From: Actibacterium sp. 188UL27-1
GTDB lineage: Bacteria; Pseudomonadota; Alphaproteobacteria; Rhodobacterales; Rhodobacteraceae
Length of the DNA stretch: 64,000 bases
Assembly (NCBI RefSeq): GCF_016901225.1
Contig: NZ_JAFEUL010000002.1
Span: 62,001-126,000, forward strand
Reading direction: 5' to 3'
The translations under genes were made by a program, and so were the position numbers. Positions 1 through 9,255 of the stretch are shown here, in pieces (the stretch's first letter is position 1; each line of letters starts with the position of its first letter). The notes under the pieces are model-generated. The model did no database searches. It was not told the DNA's origin and was given only the letters and a program-made list of their open reading frames with translations.

Positions 1-611
1 CCCTCCGGTCCCGTTTGGTCGTTGGGTTGGGTCGAGGCGATGGAGGGCGTCAGTCCCGACGCGGGCAAGGAGTGTTGGGGCATGTCCCCCGCCGACGCGC
101 CCGCCCCCTCCGCATCAAGGGCGGCGCTGTCGGTTTGCATCCAGGTTGGAACGGCAGCCGCCTCTGCCTCCTGTGCGGCGCGCAGGATTGGCGCATAACC
201 GGTGCACCGACACAGATTTCCTGCCAGTTGATCTTCATGATCCGTGCGACCGTTCAGATGTGCCACGGCCATGGTCACTACAAAACCCGGCGTGCAGAAC
301 CCGCATTGGCTGCCATGCTGCGCCACCATGGCCTGTTGCACGGGATGGAACGCACCGTCCGGCCCGTTTATGCCTTCGATGGTCCGGACGGCCTTGTTCA
401 TCAGTTGCGGTAGAAACAGGATGCAGGCATTCAACGCCCGGGCACCGTCGTGATCGCTCACCATGACCGAGCAGGCACCGCAATCGCCTTCATTGCAGCC
501 TTCCTTGGTGCCTGTCAGCGATGCGCGTTCGCGCAGCCAGTCAAGCAAGGTGGTCGTCGGTGGACCATTCGCGGTCACCCACTCTCCGTTCAACAGAAAC
601 GTCACGCGCAT
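1..611 (-). CDS. xdhA: Xanthine dehydrogenase small subunit, N-terminal part (runs off the window)
   Basis: The reading frame is open from an ATG at 611 to the window edge (about 203 codons), so only the 5' part is present. The protein starts MRVTFLLNGEW, a 2Fe-2S ferredoxin fold, and carries the first cluster cysteines in CNEGDCGAC (from residue 39) plus a later Cys. The second 2Fe-2S domain follows with QCGFCTPG and LCRCTGY. This double-cluster layout is typical of the XDH small subunit, which passes electrons from the molybdenum subunit to FAD in purine oxidation. The FAD domain must lie beyond position 1. CoxS-like small subunits share the two clusters but are shorter; the linker continuing past the second cluster favours XdhA. 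No frameshift is seen. Confidence 0.88.
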   Translation of the reverse strand, partial: MRVTFLLNGEWVTANGPPTTTLLDWLRERASLTGTKEGCNEGDCGACSVMVSDHDGARALNACILFLPQLMNKAVRTIEGINGPDGAFHPVQQAMVAQHGSQCGFCTPGFVVTMAVAHLNGRTDHEDQLAGNLCRCTGYAPILRAAQEAEAAAVPTWMQTDSAALDAEGAGASAGDMPQHSLPASGLTPSIASTQPNDQTGPE

Positions 612-802
612 ATGTGACTTCCGCCGCCATACCAAAGCCAGGCCTCTGTTGCGTTCGATGCGGCGTAGAACGCGGTCAAAGCCAATCCGACCGCATTAGC
701 AAATCGAAGACGCGCGCGCTTTGCAAGGGGGCGCGGGCCGGAGCGTGCCCCGACTGCAGACCTGCGGTTGCAGCGGCCCACCCACCAGCCACACGCGCCC
801 GA

Positions 803-1267
803 TTATTGCGCAGCTGTCGTTTGCCTTGAAAGTTCCACCAGCTTGTTCAAAGCGGCCCCCCAGCCGTCGTTGTATCCTGTTACCATGTCTGAGCCGCGCA
901 GGCTGGCAATCTGCGCCGTCATGGTGAGATCGCATGCTGTGTCTCGTCCTATGACGTCAAGTGTCACGAGGCTGACACTGATTGCCGCTTCTTCCACAAA
1001 GACGGTTTCGGTACAGATCATCCGGCTAGGTGCCTCGACAATGTGGAAATCTGTGCGCGCCAGAAATTCGGGATGTTCGGACGGGCCACAGCGTGCCAGC
1101 TCATGGCCTCCGGGGCGGATGTCGCTTTCAAGGATGTCGAAGACGGCCGTTTCGCTCGGTGTGCCCCAGACGGAACGGGCCTCCGGACTGGAAAGCAAAC
1201 CGAACAACTGGTCGGGCTCACAATTCAACTGTCTGGTCAGGGTGATCGTTCCAAATTCCGGGCTCAT
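803..1267 (-). CDS. SRPBCC / AHSA1-domain protein
   Basis: 154 residues with the START/Bet v1-like pattern of the AHSA1 family: TRQLNCEPDQLF near the N-terminus, a central RPGGHE element, and a C-terminal helix ending YNDGWGAALNKLVEL. Such proteins form a hydrophobic cavity, usually with unknown ligand, and act in the cytoplasm. The ATG overlaps the stop of the upstream ArsR gene by four bases (ATGA), so the two are translationally coupled. ArsR-AHSA1 pairs are common in proteobacteria, and the regulator probably controls this gene. The substrate cannot be told from the sequence. Confidence 0.85.
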   Translation of the reverse strand: MSPEFGTITLTRQLNCEPDQLFGLLSSPEARSVWGTPSETAVFDILESDIRPGGHELARCGPSEHPEFLARTDFHIVEAPSRMICTETVFVEEAAISVSLVTLDVIGRDTACDLTMTAQIASLRGSDMVTGYNDGWGAALNKLVELSRQTTAAQ

Positions 1268-1593
1268 GTCTTGACGTCCTTTTCTTGTTGAACCAGCGCA
1301 TCCAGCCGGTCGAGGCGGCCATTCCAGAGGCTGCGTTGCTGCTGAAGCCAGGTTTCGGCCTGGGCCAGAGGGTCAGCCTCGATATGCACCATGCGAACCC
1401 GGCCGGTCTTGTGCGTCCGCACCAGGCCCGCTTGTTCCAGCACCTTCAGGTGCCGCAAGAAGGTGGGCAGCGCCATATTGTGGGGGCCGTGCAGATCACT
1501 AACCGCGGCGGGTTCATCGGTTAGGCGTTCCAAGACCGCGCGGCGGGTCGGATCGCCGAGGGCGGAAAATATCGCATCCAATTGGTTAGCCAT
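1264..1593 (-). CDS. ArsR-family winged-helix transcriptional regulator
   Basis: About 109 residues beginning MANQLDAIFSALGDPTRRAV, the classic ArsR N-terminus, followed by a winged helix (DLHGPHNMALPTFLRHLKVL) and a wing containing KTGRVRMVHIEADPL. The frame extends upstream to 1725, but the family start is the ATG at 1593. That start sits inside a perfect inverted repeat that looks like the operator. No cysteine metal-binding motif typical of ArsR/SmtB metal sensors is present, so it more likely belongs to the non-metal subgroup that pairs with AHSA1 proteins. It is first in a two-gene operon, divergent from dnaE. Confidence 0.9.
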   Translation of the reverse strand: MANQLDAIFSALGDPTRRAVLERLTDEPAAVSDLHGPHNMALPTFLRHLKVLEQAGLVRTHKTGRVRMVHIEADPLAQAETWLQQQRSLWNGRLDRLDALVQQEKDVKT

Positions 1594-1602
1594 AATGCTA
1601 AC
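1585..1602. promoter_or_regulatory. Perfect inverted repeat over the ArsR start codon (candidate operator)
   Basis: GTTAGC-CATAAT-GCTAAC: two perfect 6-bp arms separated by 6 bp, with the ArsR start codon (complement of CAT at 1591-1593) inside the spacer. A dimeric ArsR regulator binding here would repress its own operon. The site is about 100 bp from dnaE and could also affect it. That ArsR binds here is inference. Confidence 0.6.
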
Positions 1603-1705
1603 TAAATCGATGTCGCCAGCGCCGTCAAGGCAGTTAGTCATTCGGGTAAGTGTTTTCGACCCAATGCCCCTAGCCGCAGCGCAGCGCCCCACATATGGTG
1701 GTGCC

Positions 1706-4700
1706 ATGGCCGATCCACGATTCATTCATTTGCGCACCCATACCGAATATTCCCTGCTGGAAGGCGCCTTGCGGCTCAAGAAATTGCCGGGCGCATGTGC
1801 GGCGATGGGTATGCCGGCCGTTGCGGTCACCGACACCAACAACATGTTCGCCGCCTTGGAATTTGCGGTCGGGGCGGCGGGGGCTGGCATCCAGCCGATC
1901 ATGGGCTGTCAGGTCGATCTGCAATATGAGGTACCGGAACCCGGGGCAAAGCCGTTGCCGCCCGCCCCGGTGGTGCTTCTGTCCCAGTCCGAGGCCGGAT
2001 ATGGCGCGCTGATGCAGCTGAACTCCTGTCTGTATCTGCGCGGCGACGGCAGCCTGCCCCATGTCACGCTTGAGGAACTGGCCCGGCACTCGGCAGATGT
2101 CATCTGCCTGACGGGTGGCCCTGATGGGCCGCTGGGGCGGCTTTTGCGGGACCAGCAGCGGAGCAAGGCGGACGCCCTGGTTCAGACCTTGCACCGGATC
2201 TTTGGTGACCGGCTCTATATCGAATTGCAACGTCATCCCGGGGAAGGTGGCGCATCCGGGGCTGAAACGATGGTCGAACAGGGCCATGTCGAGATCGCCT
2301 ATGGGATGGATCTGCCCTTGGTGGCGACCAATGATGTCTATTTCCCCAAATCGGATATTTATGAGGCCCATGACGCTCTGATTTGCATCGCCGAGGGTGC
2401 CTATGTCGACCAACAGGATCCGCGCCGCCGCCTGACACCCCAGCATTACCTAAAGACGCCACAAGAGATGGCAACGCTCTTTGCCGACCTGCCCGAGGCT
2501 TTGGAAAACACAGTCGAGATCGCCCGCCGCTGCGCTTTTGCCACCTATCGCCGTGATCCGATCCTGCCCAAATTCGCCGATGACGAGGTCGAAGAGCTGC
2601 GCCGCCAATCCCATGCGGGTTTGAAAGAGCGGCTTGCCGTGATCCCCCATGCCGCTTCGGTTGAGGATTATGAGGCACGGCTGGATTTCGAGTTGGGCAT
2701 TATCGAAGGGATGGGCTTTCCCGGCTATTTCCTGATCGTGGCCGACTTCATCAAATGGGCCAAGGATCAGGACATCCCCGTAGGCCCCGGGCGCGGCTCC
2801 GGTGCGGGCAGCCTTGTGGCCTATGCCCTGACCATCACCGACCTTGATCCTTTGCGCTATTCGCTGCTGTTTGAACGGTTCCTGAACCCCGAACGCGTCA
2901 GCATGCCGGATTTCGACATCGATTTCTGCATGGATCGGCGAGAGGAAGTCATCCGTTACGTTCAGGAAAAATACGGCCGCGACCGTGTGGGCCAGATCAT
3001 CACCTTCGGCGCACTGCTGTCCAAGGCCGCCGTCCGCGATGTGGGCCGCGTCCTGCAGATGCCCTATGGCCAGGTCGACCGCCTGTCCAAGATGATCCCG
3101 GTGGAAGGGGTCAAACCCGTCAGCATCGAAAAGGCCCTGGCCACCGAAGAACGCCTGCGCGAAGAGGCGAAATCCGAAGAGGTCGTCGCCCGCCTGCTGA
3201 ATTACGGCCAGCAGGTCGAGGGGCTCCTGCGGAACGCCTCCACCCATGCCGCCGGTGTCGTGATCGGCGACCGCCCCCTAGATCACCTGGTGCCGCTCTA
3301 CCAGGATCCGCGCTCCGACATGCCCGCCACCCAGTTCAACATGAAATGGGTCGAACAGGCGGGCCTTGTGAAGTTCGACTTCCTGGGCCTGAAAACCCTG
3401 ACTGTCATCCAAAACGCCGTCGAACTGATCCATGCCTCGGGCCGTGACCTGCATGTCGCGCCAGACGGCACGCAACTCTACACCCCGGCTCCCGGCACGA
3501 TGAACGACATCAACGCCATCCCGCTGGATGACGAAAAATCCTATGCGCTTTATGCTTCCGCCAAAACTGTCGCCGTGTTCCAGGTGGAATCCAGCGGCAT
3601 GATGGACGCGCTCCGCCGCATGAAGCCGGATTGTATCGAGGATATCATCGCCCTCGTCGCCCTCTATCGCCCCGGCCCGATGGAGAACATCCCGAAGTTT
3701 TGCGAGGTCAAGAACAACCTCTCCGACCGCGAACTGCTCCATCCGTCTGTCGATCACATCCTGGACGAGACCCAGGGCATCATCGTCTACCAGGAACAGG
3801 TGATGCAGATTGCTCAGGAAATGGCGGGCTACAGCTTGGGCGGCGCCGACATGCTCCGCCGCGCCATGGGCAAAAAGATCCAGGAAGCGATGGATGCCGA
3901 ACGCCCCAAATTCTTGGCGGGTGCGGCCAAGAACAATGTCGACAAGGATAAGGCGATGGAGGTTTGGAACCTCCTCGATAAATTCGCCAATTACGGCTTC
4001 AACAAATCCCACGCCGCCGCCTATGCCGTGGTCAGCTACCAAACCGCCTGGCTGAAGGCGAACCACCCGGTGGAGTTCATGGCCGCCGTCATGAACTGCG
4101 ATATCCACCTGACCGACAAGCTCGCCGTCTATGCCGAAGAGGTGCGCCGGGGCCTGGAGATCGAGATCGTGCCGCCTTGCGTCAACCGCTCACTCGCCAC
4201 GTTCAGCGTGTCGGAAGGGCGGGTGGTCTATGCCCTCGGCGCTTTGAAAAACGTGGGCGGTGATGCCATGCGCCTGGTGGTCGAGGCACGCGGCGACCAG
4301 CCCTTCGCCACGCTTTTCGACCTCGCCCGCCGGGTCGACCTGAAACGCGTCGGCAAGCGTCCCCTCGAAATGCTCGCCCGCTCCGGCGCGTTCGATGTGC
4401 TTGACCCGAACCGCCGCCGCGTCTTTGACAGTCTCGATGCGCTGGTCGCCTATTCCGCGGCCATCCATGACCAACGCGGCTCGGCACAGGTCTCACTCTT
4501 TGGCGAGGCGGGCGATGACCTGCCCGAACCCCGCCTGTCGCCCGCCGATGACTGGCTTCCCAATGAACGCTTGGCGGAGGAGCATAAGGCGGTCGGCTTC
4601 TACCTTTCCGGCCACCCGCTCGACGACTATATGGGCCCGCTGAAACGAAAAGGCGTCCTGACACTGGCCGAGGTCGCGGCCCAGGTCGAGCGGACACCGG

Positions 4701-5203
4701 CGGTCGTCAAACTCGCAGGCTCCGTCGCTGGTCGGCAAGAGCGTAAATCCGCCCGCGGCAACCGCTTTGCCTTCGCACAACTCTCTGATCCGACCGGATT
4801 ATACGAGATCACGGTCTTCTCTGACGTGCTGGAAAAAGCCCGCGATCACCTGGAATCCGGCGCAAATGTCGTCGTCACCGCCGAGGCCACGATGGAGGCG
4901 GACCAGCTCAAGCTCCTTGCCCGCGCCGTGGCCCCGATCGACACTGTGGCCGCCGCCGGGGATGCCCTGGCTCTTAAGGTCTATGTCCAAACTGCCGCGT
5001 CCGTCGACCTCGTCCATTCCCTCCTGGCCCGCGCCAGCAAGGAGGCCACCATCCGCAGCCGCGCCACCGTCTCCCTTTGCCTGATGCCCGAAGACAGTCA
5101 GAACGAAGTCACCATGGATCTGGGCCAAGACTTCCCTCTCAACCCCCAAATCAAAAGCGCCCTCAAAAGCCTCCCCGGCGTCATCACCGTCGAAGACATC
5201 TAA
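1706..5203 (+). CDS. dnaE: DNA polymerase III alpha subunit
   Basis: 1165 residues, the normal DnaE1 size. It catalyses chromosomal DNA synthesis within the Pol III holoenzyme. The N-terminal PHP domain begins FIHLRTHTEYSLLEG. The polymerase core shows PVGPGRGSGAGSLVAYALT and the catalytic aspartates in MPDFDIDFCMDRR. The fingers, helix-hairpin-helix and C-terminal OB fold (KLAGSVAGRQERKSARGNRF) follow. The open frame runs upstream to 1391 through the antisense of arsR, but homology begins at the ATG at 1706 (MADPRFIHLR). The Shine-Dalgarno is weak. Downstream is a hairpin and then a non-coding gap. Confidence 0.98.
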   Translation: MADPRFIHLRTHTEYSLLEGALRLKKLPGACAAMGMPAVAVTDTNNMFAALEFAVGAAGAGIQPIMGCQVDLQYEVPEPGAKPLPPAPVVLLSQSEAGYGALMQLNSCLYLRGDGSLPHVTLEELARHSADVICLTGGPDGPLGRLLRDQQRSKADALVQTLHRIFGDRLYIELQRHPGEGGASGAETMVEQGHVEIAYGMDLPLVATNDVYFPKSDIYEAHDALICIAEGAYVDQQDPRRRLTPQHYLKTPQEMATLFADLPEALENTVEIARRCAFATYRRDPILPKFADDEVEELRRQSHAGLKERLAVIPHAASVEDYEARLDFELGIIEGMGFPGYFLIVADFIKWAKDQDIPVGPGRGSGAGSLVAYALTITDLDPLRYSLLFERFLNPERVSMPDFDIDFCMDRREEVIRYVQEKYGRDRVGQIITFGALLSKAAVRDVGRVLQMPYGQVDRLSKMIPVEGVKPVSIEKALATEERLREEAKSEEVVARLLNYGQQVEGLLRNASTHAAGVVIGDRPLDHLVPLYQDPRSDMPATQFNMKWVEQAGLVKFDFLGLKTLTVIQNAVELIHASGRDLHVAPDGTQLYTPAPGTMNDINAIPLDDEKSYALYASAKTVAVFQVESSGMMDALRRMKPDCIEDIIALVALYRPGPMENIPKFCEVKNNLSDRELLHPSVDHILDETQGIIVYQEQVMQIAQEMAGYSLGGADMLRRAMGKKIQEAMDAERPKFLAGAAKNNVDKDKAMEVWNLLDKFANYGFNKSHAAAYAVVSYQTAWLKANHPVEFMAAVMNCDIHLTDKLAVYAEEVRRGLEIEIVPPCVNRSLATFSVSEGRVVYALGALKNVGGDAMRLVVEARGDQPFATLFDLARRVDLKRVGKRPLEMLARSGAFDVLDPNRRRVFDSLDALVAYSAAIHDQRGSAQVSLFGEAGDDLPEPRLSPADDWLPNERLAEEHKAVGFYLSGHPLDDYMGPLKRKGVLTLAEVAAQVERTPAVVKLAGSVAGRQERKSARGNRFAFAQLSDPTGLYEITVFSDVLEKARDHLESGANVVVTAEATMEADQLKLLARAVAPIDTVAAAGDALALKVYVQTAASVDLVHSLLARASKEATIRSRATVSLCLMPEDSQNEVTMDLGQDFPLNPQIKSALKSLPGVITVEDI

Positions 5204-5251
5204 CAACCCACGGTAGCGCTGGGTTCACCTCGCCATGAAAACCGGCCGTAG

Positions 5252-5270
5252 GGTGGGCAATCTGCCCACC
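5252..5270. repeat. Perfect 8-bp hairpin downstream of dnaE
   Basis: GGTGGGCA-ATC-TGCCCACC is a perfect stem with a 3-nt loop, about 50 bp after the dnaE stop. There is no T-run, so it is a poor intrinsic terminator. It may be a REP-like palindrome or an mRNA 3'-end stabiliser. Confidence 0.5.
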
Positions 5271-5463
5271 AAACCGCCGAAACCACCTGGCGTAACCTAA
5301 GCTGGGTATCGCTGGCCCGTCAGATGGTCTGGCAATACCCGGCGCCTTCAGCATGACCCGAGGCGGGGGTTGCGGATTGATCAGAGGCCACTTATGGCTC
5401 GCCTATATACTGCTTTTGGGCAACTCTTGCGTTGGTCTTTAAACCAGACATGTAGGTTCACCT

Positions 5464-5919
5464 CTACGGAAGACGAAACTGGAAGAAGCTCCACATGGCC
5501 CATTTGGCTAAGCGGTCGGCCATCAAAACAACTCCTGGAGATCTTGCCAGCGGCTTATGGAGCACACTGCAAATTCCGATTTTGGCACCAAGGATGTTGA
5601 GTGCCGCCCAAACAACTGGCGCGGCCACAAGGAAATACCAAACAATGCCCAGCAAAACCGAGGCCGGCACCCAGATTAAAGGACCGACCTGTTGGTCAGT
5701 ACCGATCATGTCTGTAAGGAAAATGATCAGATATGACAGGCTCAGTTGAAAGAAGAGCATTGAGATAACGCCGCCGACATAAATCAGACCAAGCAAAAAT
5801 AATATCAACATAGAACATAAAATCAGGTGACGCAGGCGTCCAAAGATCGACGTCTGTGTTGGATCATCTGGATCAATCAAAAAGCTAAAGAGCTTCTTAT
5901 GGTCTGCATCAGGTGTCAT
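5464..5919 (-). CDS. Hypothetical membrane protein, three predicted helices
   Basis: 151 residues, not recognised as a known family. A charged N-terminus (about 27 residues) is followed by three hydrophobic segments: LILCSMLILFLLGLIYVGGV, SLSYLIIFLTDMI and a WVPASVLLGIVWYFLVAAPV segment. The C-terminal tail is short and basic. Base composition is visibly more AT-rich than the flanking genes. It lies alone between two long non-coding gaps, which suggests a strain-specific or acquired gene. The function is unknown. Confidence 0.6.
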   Translation of the reverse strand: MTPDADHKKLFSFLIDPDDPTQTSIFGRLRHLILCSMLILFLLGLIYVGGVISMLFFQLSLSYLIIFLTDMIGTDQQVGPLIWVPASVLLGIVWYFLVAAPVVWAALNILGAKIGICSVLHKPLARSPGVVLMADRLAKWAMWSFFQFRLP

Positions 5920-5929
5920 CCCAGCACCC

Positions 5930-6431
5930 TAGGTCAGATCTAGTCTGACCCCAAGGTGAACGGTCTCTTCGTGACCTGGCACTTTTACTATCTGGATCGA
6001 AGCGCGACAGTAAGCAGCCGCTTCCATAGGACCGGAATGAAGCCGCTGGCGCCAGTCCGGCAACCGTCCGCCCCATGGGCGGTCGCCCTGGTTGGGCAAG
6101 TGCTTCGCGGCTCGGGAAGATGTATGCGGCACCATAAAAGTGTGTGGGCCAACCGTCGCAGCGACCACCCCCTTACGGTCGCCGCACCGGCTCGGGTCGC
6201 CCTCGTCGCCTCCGCTTAACCAAAGTTAACCACAACATGCCGTGCGCCCTGTTAACTACGCCCGGAACCGCAGTCCGTATGCATGGAATGTGCATATTTT
6301 GTGCATAGGTTGTGCGTGGCCGAAACAGGCGCTTTTCCGGGCGTTTACCAGTCAGACGGAGGTGAGTCGCGGGGCAGGGTGCTCTTAGCTCCGCACGGTG
6401 GCTTAACGGATCATCCGGCGCAACGGGCGCT
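5930..6431. other. Gene-free interval of about 500 bp holding one phased repeat array
   Basis: No frame here has convincing protein character; the short open frames lack plausible start signals. The right half contains several TTAAC/GTTAAC elements (6216-6260) and the 11-bp phased array described separately. It lies downstream of the M48-like gene and upstream of the membrane protein gene, both on the minus strand, so the promoter of the latter must be within it. Confidence 0.5.
6276..6317 (-). repeat. 11-bp phased array A (ATGCACA-type units)
   Basis: Read on the minus strand there are four units starting exactly 11 bp apart: ACGCACAACCT (6317), ATGCACAAAAT (6306), ATGCACATTCC (6295) and the terminal ATGCATACG (6284-6276). 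The same architecture and terminal unit recur at 52853-52894, and a close variant at 24491-24543. The period of one helical turn suggests protein binding on one DNA face. The function is unknown. Confidence 0.75.
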
Positions 6432-7448
6432 CTACTCTCCGCAGATCTGTTGCAGGGCGATCCAGTCGGCGTCGCGTAGCACCGGTTGGGCCCCACCGCC
6501 GCGCATCGGGTCAGCCTCGATCAGGGGCAGGGTGCTCTCTCCCGTCACATCAACGCCGTAAGCATAGGGCGTGGCAGCGACTTTGGCCGCGGCGAACCGT
6601 TCCAGCAGCGCGCCGTTGGCCACCGGGGCTGCCGGATCGGTGACCAAGCGTTCGGCATAAGCTTTCAATGTTGTCTCTTTCAGCTCTCCGGTGGTCAGCA
6701 ACCGCAACGTGGCCCGCAGCCCTGCAGCCTCCAAAAGCCGTTGCAATGGGTCCGCCTCCTCGCGCCGCATCACCTCGGCCAGCACATATCCGGCCACAAC
6801 ATCGGGTGTGTCATGGTCCTCGACCAACGTTTTGTTGAGCAAGATCAGTCCCCCAGGCAGCGACACCGCCCCCGAGACACCGCCCGGCAGTACCAGAAAA
6901 CCGCCCTTTGCCGGGGCCACCAACCGCGTGTGCAACCGCGCCAATGCGGCATTGCCCAGGGGCGTCCGGCAGGGGCTGCCCGATACCAGCCCGATCTGCG
7001 CGAACAAGGCCGTGCCCACTGCGGCCCGCGTCGGTTCGGGCACCACGCTCACAGTGTGACGGACCAGGGCTCCCGGCAGCCAAAGCGCCAGCAATCCGAC
7101 AATTACCGCGACGCATCCGGTCAGGACAAAGCTCCGCAATCGACCGCTCTTGGGGCGGGCACTGACCACGGCGTTGCGCACCTTTTCAATGGCCTCGACC
7201 ATGGTCGTGTCGTGAAGCTCCAGCACCTCGCTCGCCTCGGCCGACGGACAGTAGAGCGCAGGCTCCTTGCCGGGATTGATCCGCTCGACCGCAGCCAGGG
7301 ACCAGTGGCTGACGGCCGTGCCCGATGGGTCGAGGATCACCACCGATGCCTCACCGAACATGACGGTGACGTTCATGCGCGGCGCATCCGGGCTGGCTTG
7401 CCAGAACCCGGGGCATTCCAACCGGGCATACTCCTGTAGCGCTGTCAT
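6432..7448 (-). CDS. M48-peptidase-like membrane protein lacking the zinc motif
   Basis: 338 residues from the ATG at 7448 (MTALQEYARLECPG); the open frame reaches 7532 but the first 28 residues look non-coding. An N-terminal soluble domain (about 1-105) is followed by one membrane helix (FVLTGCVAVIVGLLALWLPG) and a C-terminal domain. Its LPGGLILLNKTLVEDHDTPD strand-helix resembles the element before the HExxH helix of M48 metallopeptidases. Where HExxH is expected the sequence reads AEVMR, so both histidines and the glutamate are gone. It is probably a pseudo-protease with a structural or binding role. It stands divergent to the Do-family protease, which hints at shared envelope stress control. 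Confidence 0.65.
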   Translation of the reverse strand: MTALQEYARLECPGFWQASPDAPRMNVTVMFGEASVVILDPSGTAVSHWSLAAVERINPGKEPALYCPSAEASEVLELHDTTMVEAIEKVRNAVVSARPKSGRLRSFVLTGCVAVIVGLLALWLPGALVRHTVSVVPEPTRAAVGTALFAQIGLVSGSPCRTPLGNAALARLHTRLVAPAKGGFLVLPGGVSGAVSLPGGLILLNKTLVEDHDTPDVVAGYVLAEVMRREEADPLQRLLEAAGLRATLRLLTTGELKETTLKAYAERLVTDPAAPVANGALLERFAAAKVAATPYAYGVDVTGESTLPLIEADPMRGGGAQPVLRDADWIALQQICGE

Positions 7449-7714
7449 GGGCGGGCCTGCTCTGCCTCTGATTGCGAAAATCCTACCGCAAGTGCCCCAA
7501 CCGCTCAATCCATGGGGCGCCTTCAATTGCATGACACGTCACACATCCGTGAAAAGGGGCAAATATTCCCCGCGGATCGGTCACGACACCATCAGCACCT
7601 TTGAGATATGGGTCAGATCGCCTATCTTAACGGCCAGTTGACTGTTTCCGGTGCACATGACCCCCATGCTCCCGGACCACCATCAATAAGATATCGAGGT
7701 AAAAGGAGATTGCA

Positions 7715-9208
7715 GTGAGTTACCAGGCACATCCTCTGGTCAGAGTTGAGGCGCAGGCCCCCGATCGCGGCTTTATGCTATGGCGGACCGGTTTGGCGGT
7801 TCTGCTGGGCATCGCATTCCTGTTGGGCCAGACCCTGACGGCATCCGCACGCAGCGCCCCGGAAAGTTTCGCCGATCTGGCTGATCAGATCAGCCCTTCG
7901 GTTGTGAATATCACCACATCGACCAATGTGGCCCGCAATACGCAGCAGCCGATGCCGCAGGTGCCCGAGGGCTCTCCGTTTGAGGATTTCTTCCGGGATT
8001 TCCTTGACCGTCAGGAAGATGGCAGCCCGCAGCGGCCGCGCCGGTCGTCGGCTTTGGGATCGGGTTTCGTGATCTCCGAAGACGGTTTCATCGTCACCAA
8101 CAATCACGTGATCGAAGGGGCTGATGAGATCCAGATCGAATTCTTTTCGGGCCGTGAATTGGACGCCACCGTTGTGGGCACCGACCCAAACACCGATATC
8201 GCGCTGCTAAAGGTGGAAAGCGACACGCCGCTGCCCTTCGTGCCCTTTGGCAATAGTGACGTGATGCGTGTGGGCGATTGGGTCATGGCCATGGGCAACC
8301 CGCTGGGGCAGGGCTTTTCCGTGTCAGCCGGGATCGTATCAGCCCGTAACCGCGCGCTGAGCGGCACCTATGATGACTATATCCAGACGGATGCTGCGAT
8401 TAACCGCGGCAATTCCGGCGGTCCGCTGTTCAACATGCAGGGTGAGGTGATCGGTGTGAACACCGCGATCCTGTCGCCCAATGGCGGCTCGATCGGGATT
8501 GGTTTTGCCATGTCCTCTGCCGTTGTGACCAAAGTCGTTGATCAGCTACAGGAGTTTGGGGAAACCCGCCGCGGCTGGCTGGGCGTGCGCATTCAGGATG
8601 TGACACCGGATGTGGCCGAGGCCATTGGCCTTGAGGAAGCCGCCGGTGCATTGGTGACAGATGTGCCCGAGGGGCCCGCCAGGGAAGCCGGGATGGAGGC
8701 CGGTGACGTCATCATGTCCTTTGACGGAGCGGATGTCGCCGATACCCGCGCCTTGGTCCGCCGGGTAGGCAATACCGACGTTGGAAAAGCCGTTCGGGTG
8801 ATCGTCTTCCGTGAAGGATCCACCCAGACACTGCGCATCACGTTGGGCCGTCGTGAAACGGCGGAGGGGGCTGTGCCCGCTGCAGCACCCAACACACCCG
8901 AAGCTCCTGCGGAAAAGGACATGATGGGGATGTCGGTGGGAACCATCACCCCGGAATTGCGTGAGCAGTTGAGCCTGGACGCCGATGCCGAGGGGCTGGT
9001 CGTCAAGGATGTCGACGAGACGTCAGAGGCCTATGAGAAGGGCCTGCGCGCGGGCGACCTGATCACCGAAGCGGGCCAGCAGAAGGTCAGCACGTTGGAG
9101 GATCTGGATACCCGGATCAGTGAGGCCAAGGATGCGGGTCGCAAGTCATTGCTGCTGTTGGTCCGCCGCGCTGGCGAGCCGCGCTTTGTGGCTTTGTCGC
9201 TGGAGTAA
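7715..9208 (+). CDS. degP: Do-family periplasmic serine protease (DegP/DegQ-like)
   Basis: 497 residues. GTG start at 7715 preceded by a strong AAAAGGAGA Shine-Dalgarno. An N-terminal membrane/signal segment (about residues 22-45, ending TASARS) exports it to the periplasm. The trypsin-like domain has the triad His131 (NNHVIEG), Asp161 (PNTDIALLKV) and Ser234 (RGNSGGPLF). Two PDZ domains follow, the first near 280-370 (RRGWLGVRIQDVTPD) and the second near 405-495. It degrades or refolds misfolded envelope proteins. A strong terminator follows. Whether it is DegP or DegQ cannot be decided from sequence alone. Confidence 0.95.
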   Translation: MSYQAHPLVRVEAQAPDRGFMLWRTGLAVLLGIAFLLGQTLTASARSAPESFADLADQISPSVVNITTSTNVARNTQQPMPQVPEGSPFEDFFRDFLDRQEDGSPQRPRRSSALGSGFVISEDGFIVTNNHVIEGADEIQIEFFSGRELDATVVGTDPNTDIALLKVESDTPLPFVPFGNSDVMRVGDWVMAMGNPLGQGFSVSAGIVSARNRALSGTYDDYIQTDAAINRGNSGGPLFNMQGEVIGVNTAILSPNGGSIGIGFAMSSAVVTKVVDQLQEFGETRRGWLGVRIQDVTPDVAEAIGLEEAAGALVTDVPEGPAREAGMEAGDVIMSFDGADVADTRALVRRVGNTDVGKAVRVIVFREGSTQTLRITLGRRETAEGAVPAAAPNTPEAPAEKDMMGMSVGTITPELREQLSLDADAEGLVVKDVDETSEAYEKGLRAGDLITEAGQQKVSTLEDLDTRISEAKDAGRKSLLLLVRRAGEPRFVALSLE

Positions 9209-9228
9209 TCCGGTCATCACAGGAACGC

Positions 9229-9255
9229 AAAGGGCGCCTTTGGGGCGCCCTTTTT
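9229..9255 (+). terminator. Rho-independent terminator of the Do protease gene
   Basis: AAGGGCGCC and GGCGCCCTT form a GC-rich stem around a short loop, followed by a run of five T. It starts about 20 bp after the stop codon. Confidence 0.9.

Noticed and set aside
1670-5206. Many long open frames antisense to dnaE (for example 2450-3247 and 3278-4108 minus)
   Set aside because: They lie within a full-length, strongly conserved gene, follow high-GC codon bias, and have no recognisable domains.
5929-6168. Minus-strand 79-codon frame in the long gap
   Set aside because: No Shine-Dalgarno, no family features and uneven composition; treated as non-coding.
6216-6229. TTAA-N6-TTAA near array A as a CtrA site
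   Set aside because: The CtrA consensus needs a 7-base spacer (TTAA-N7-TTAA); here it is 6, and no controlled gene start is close.
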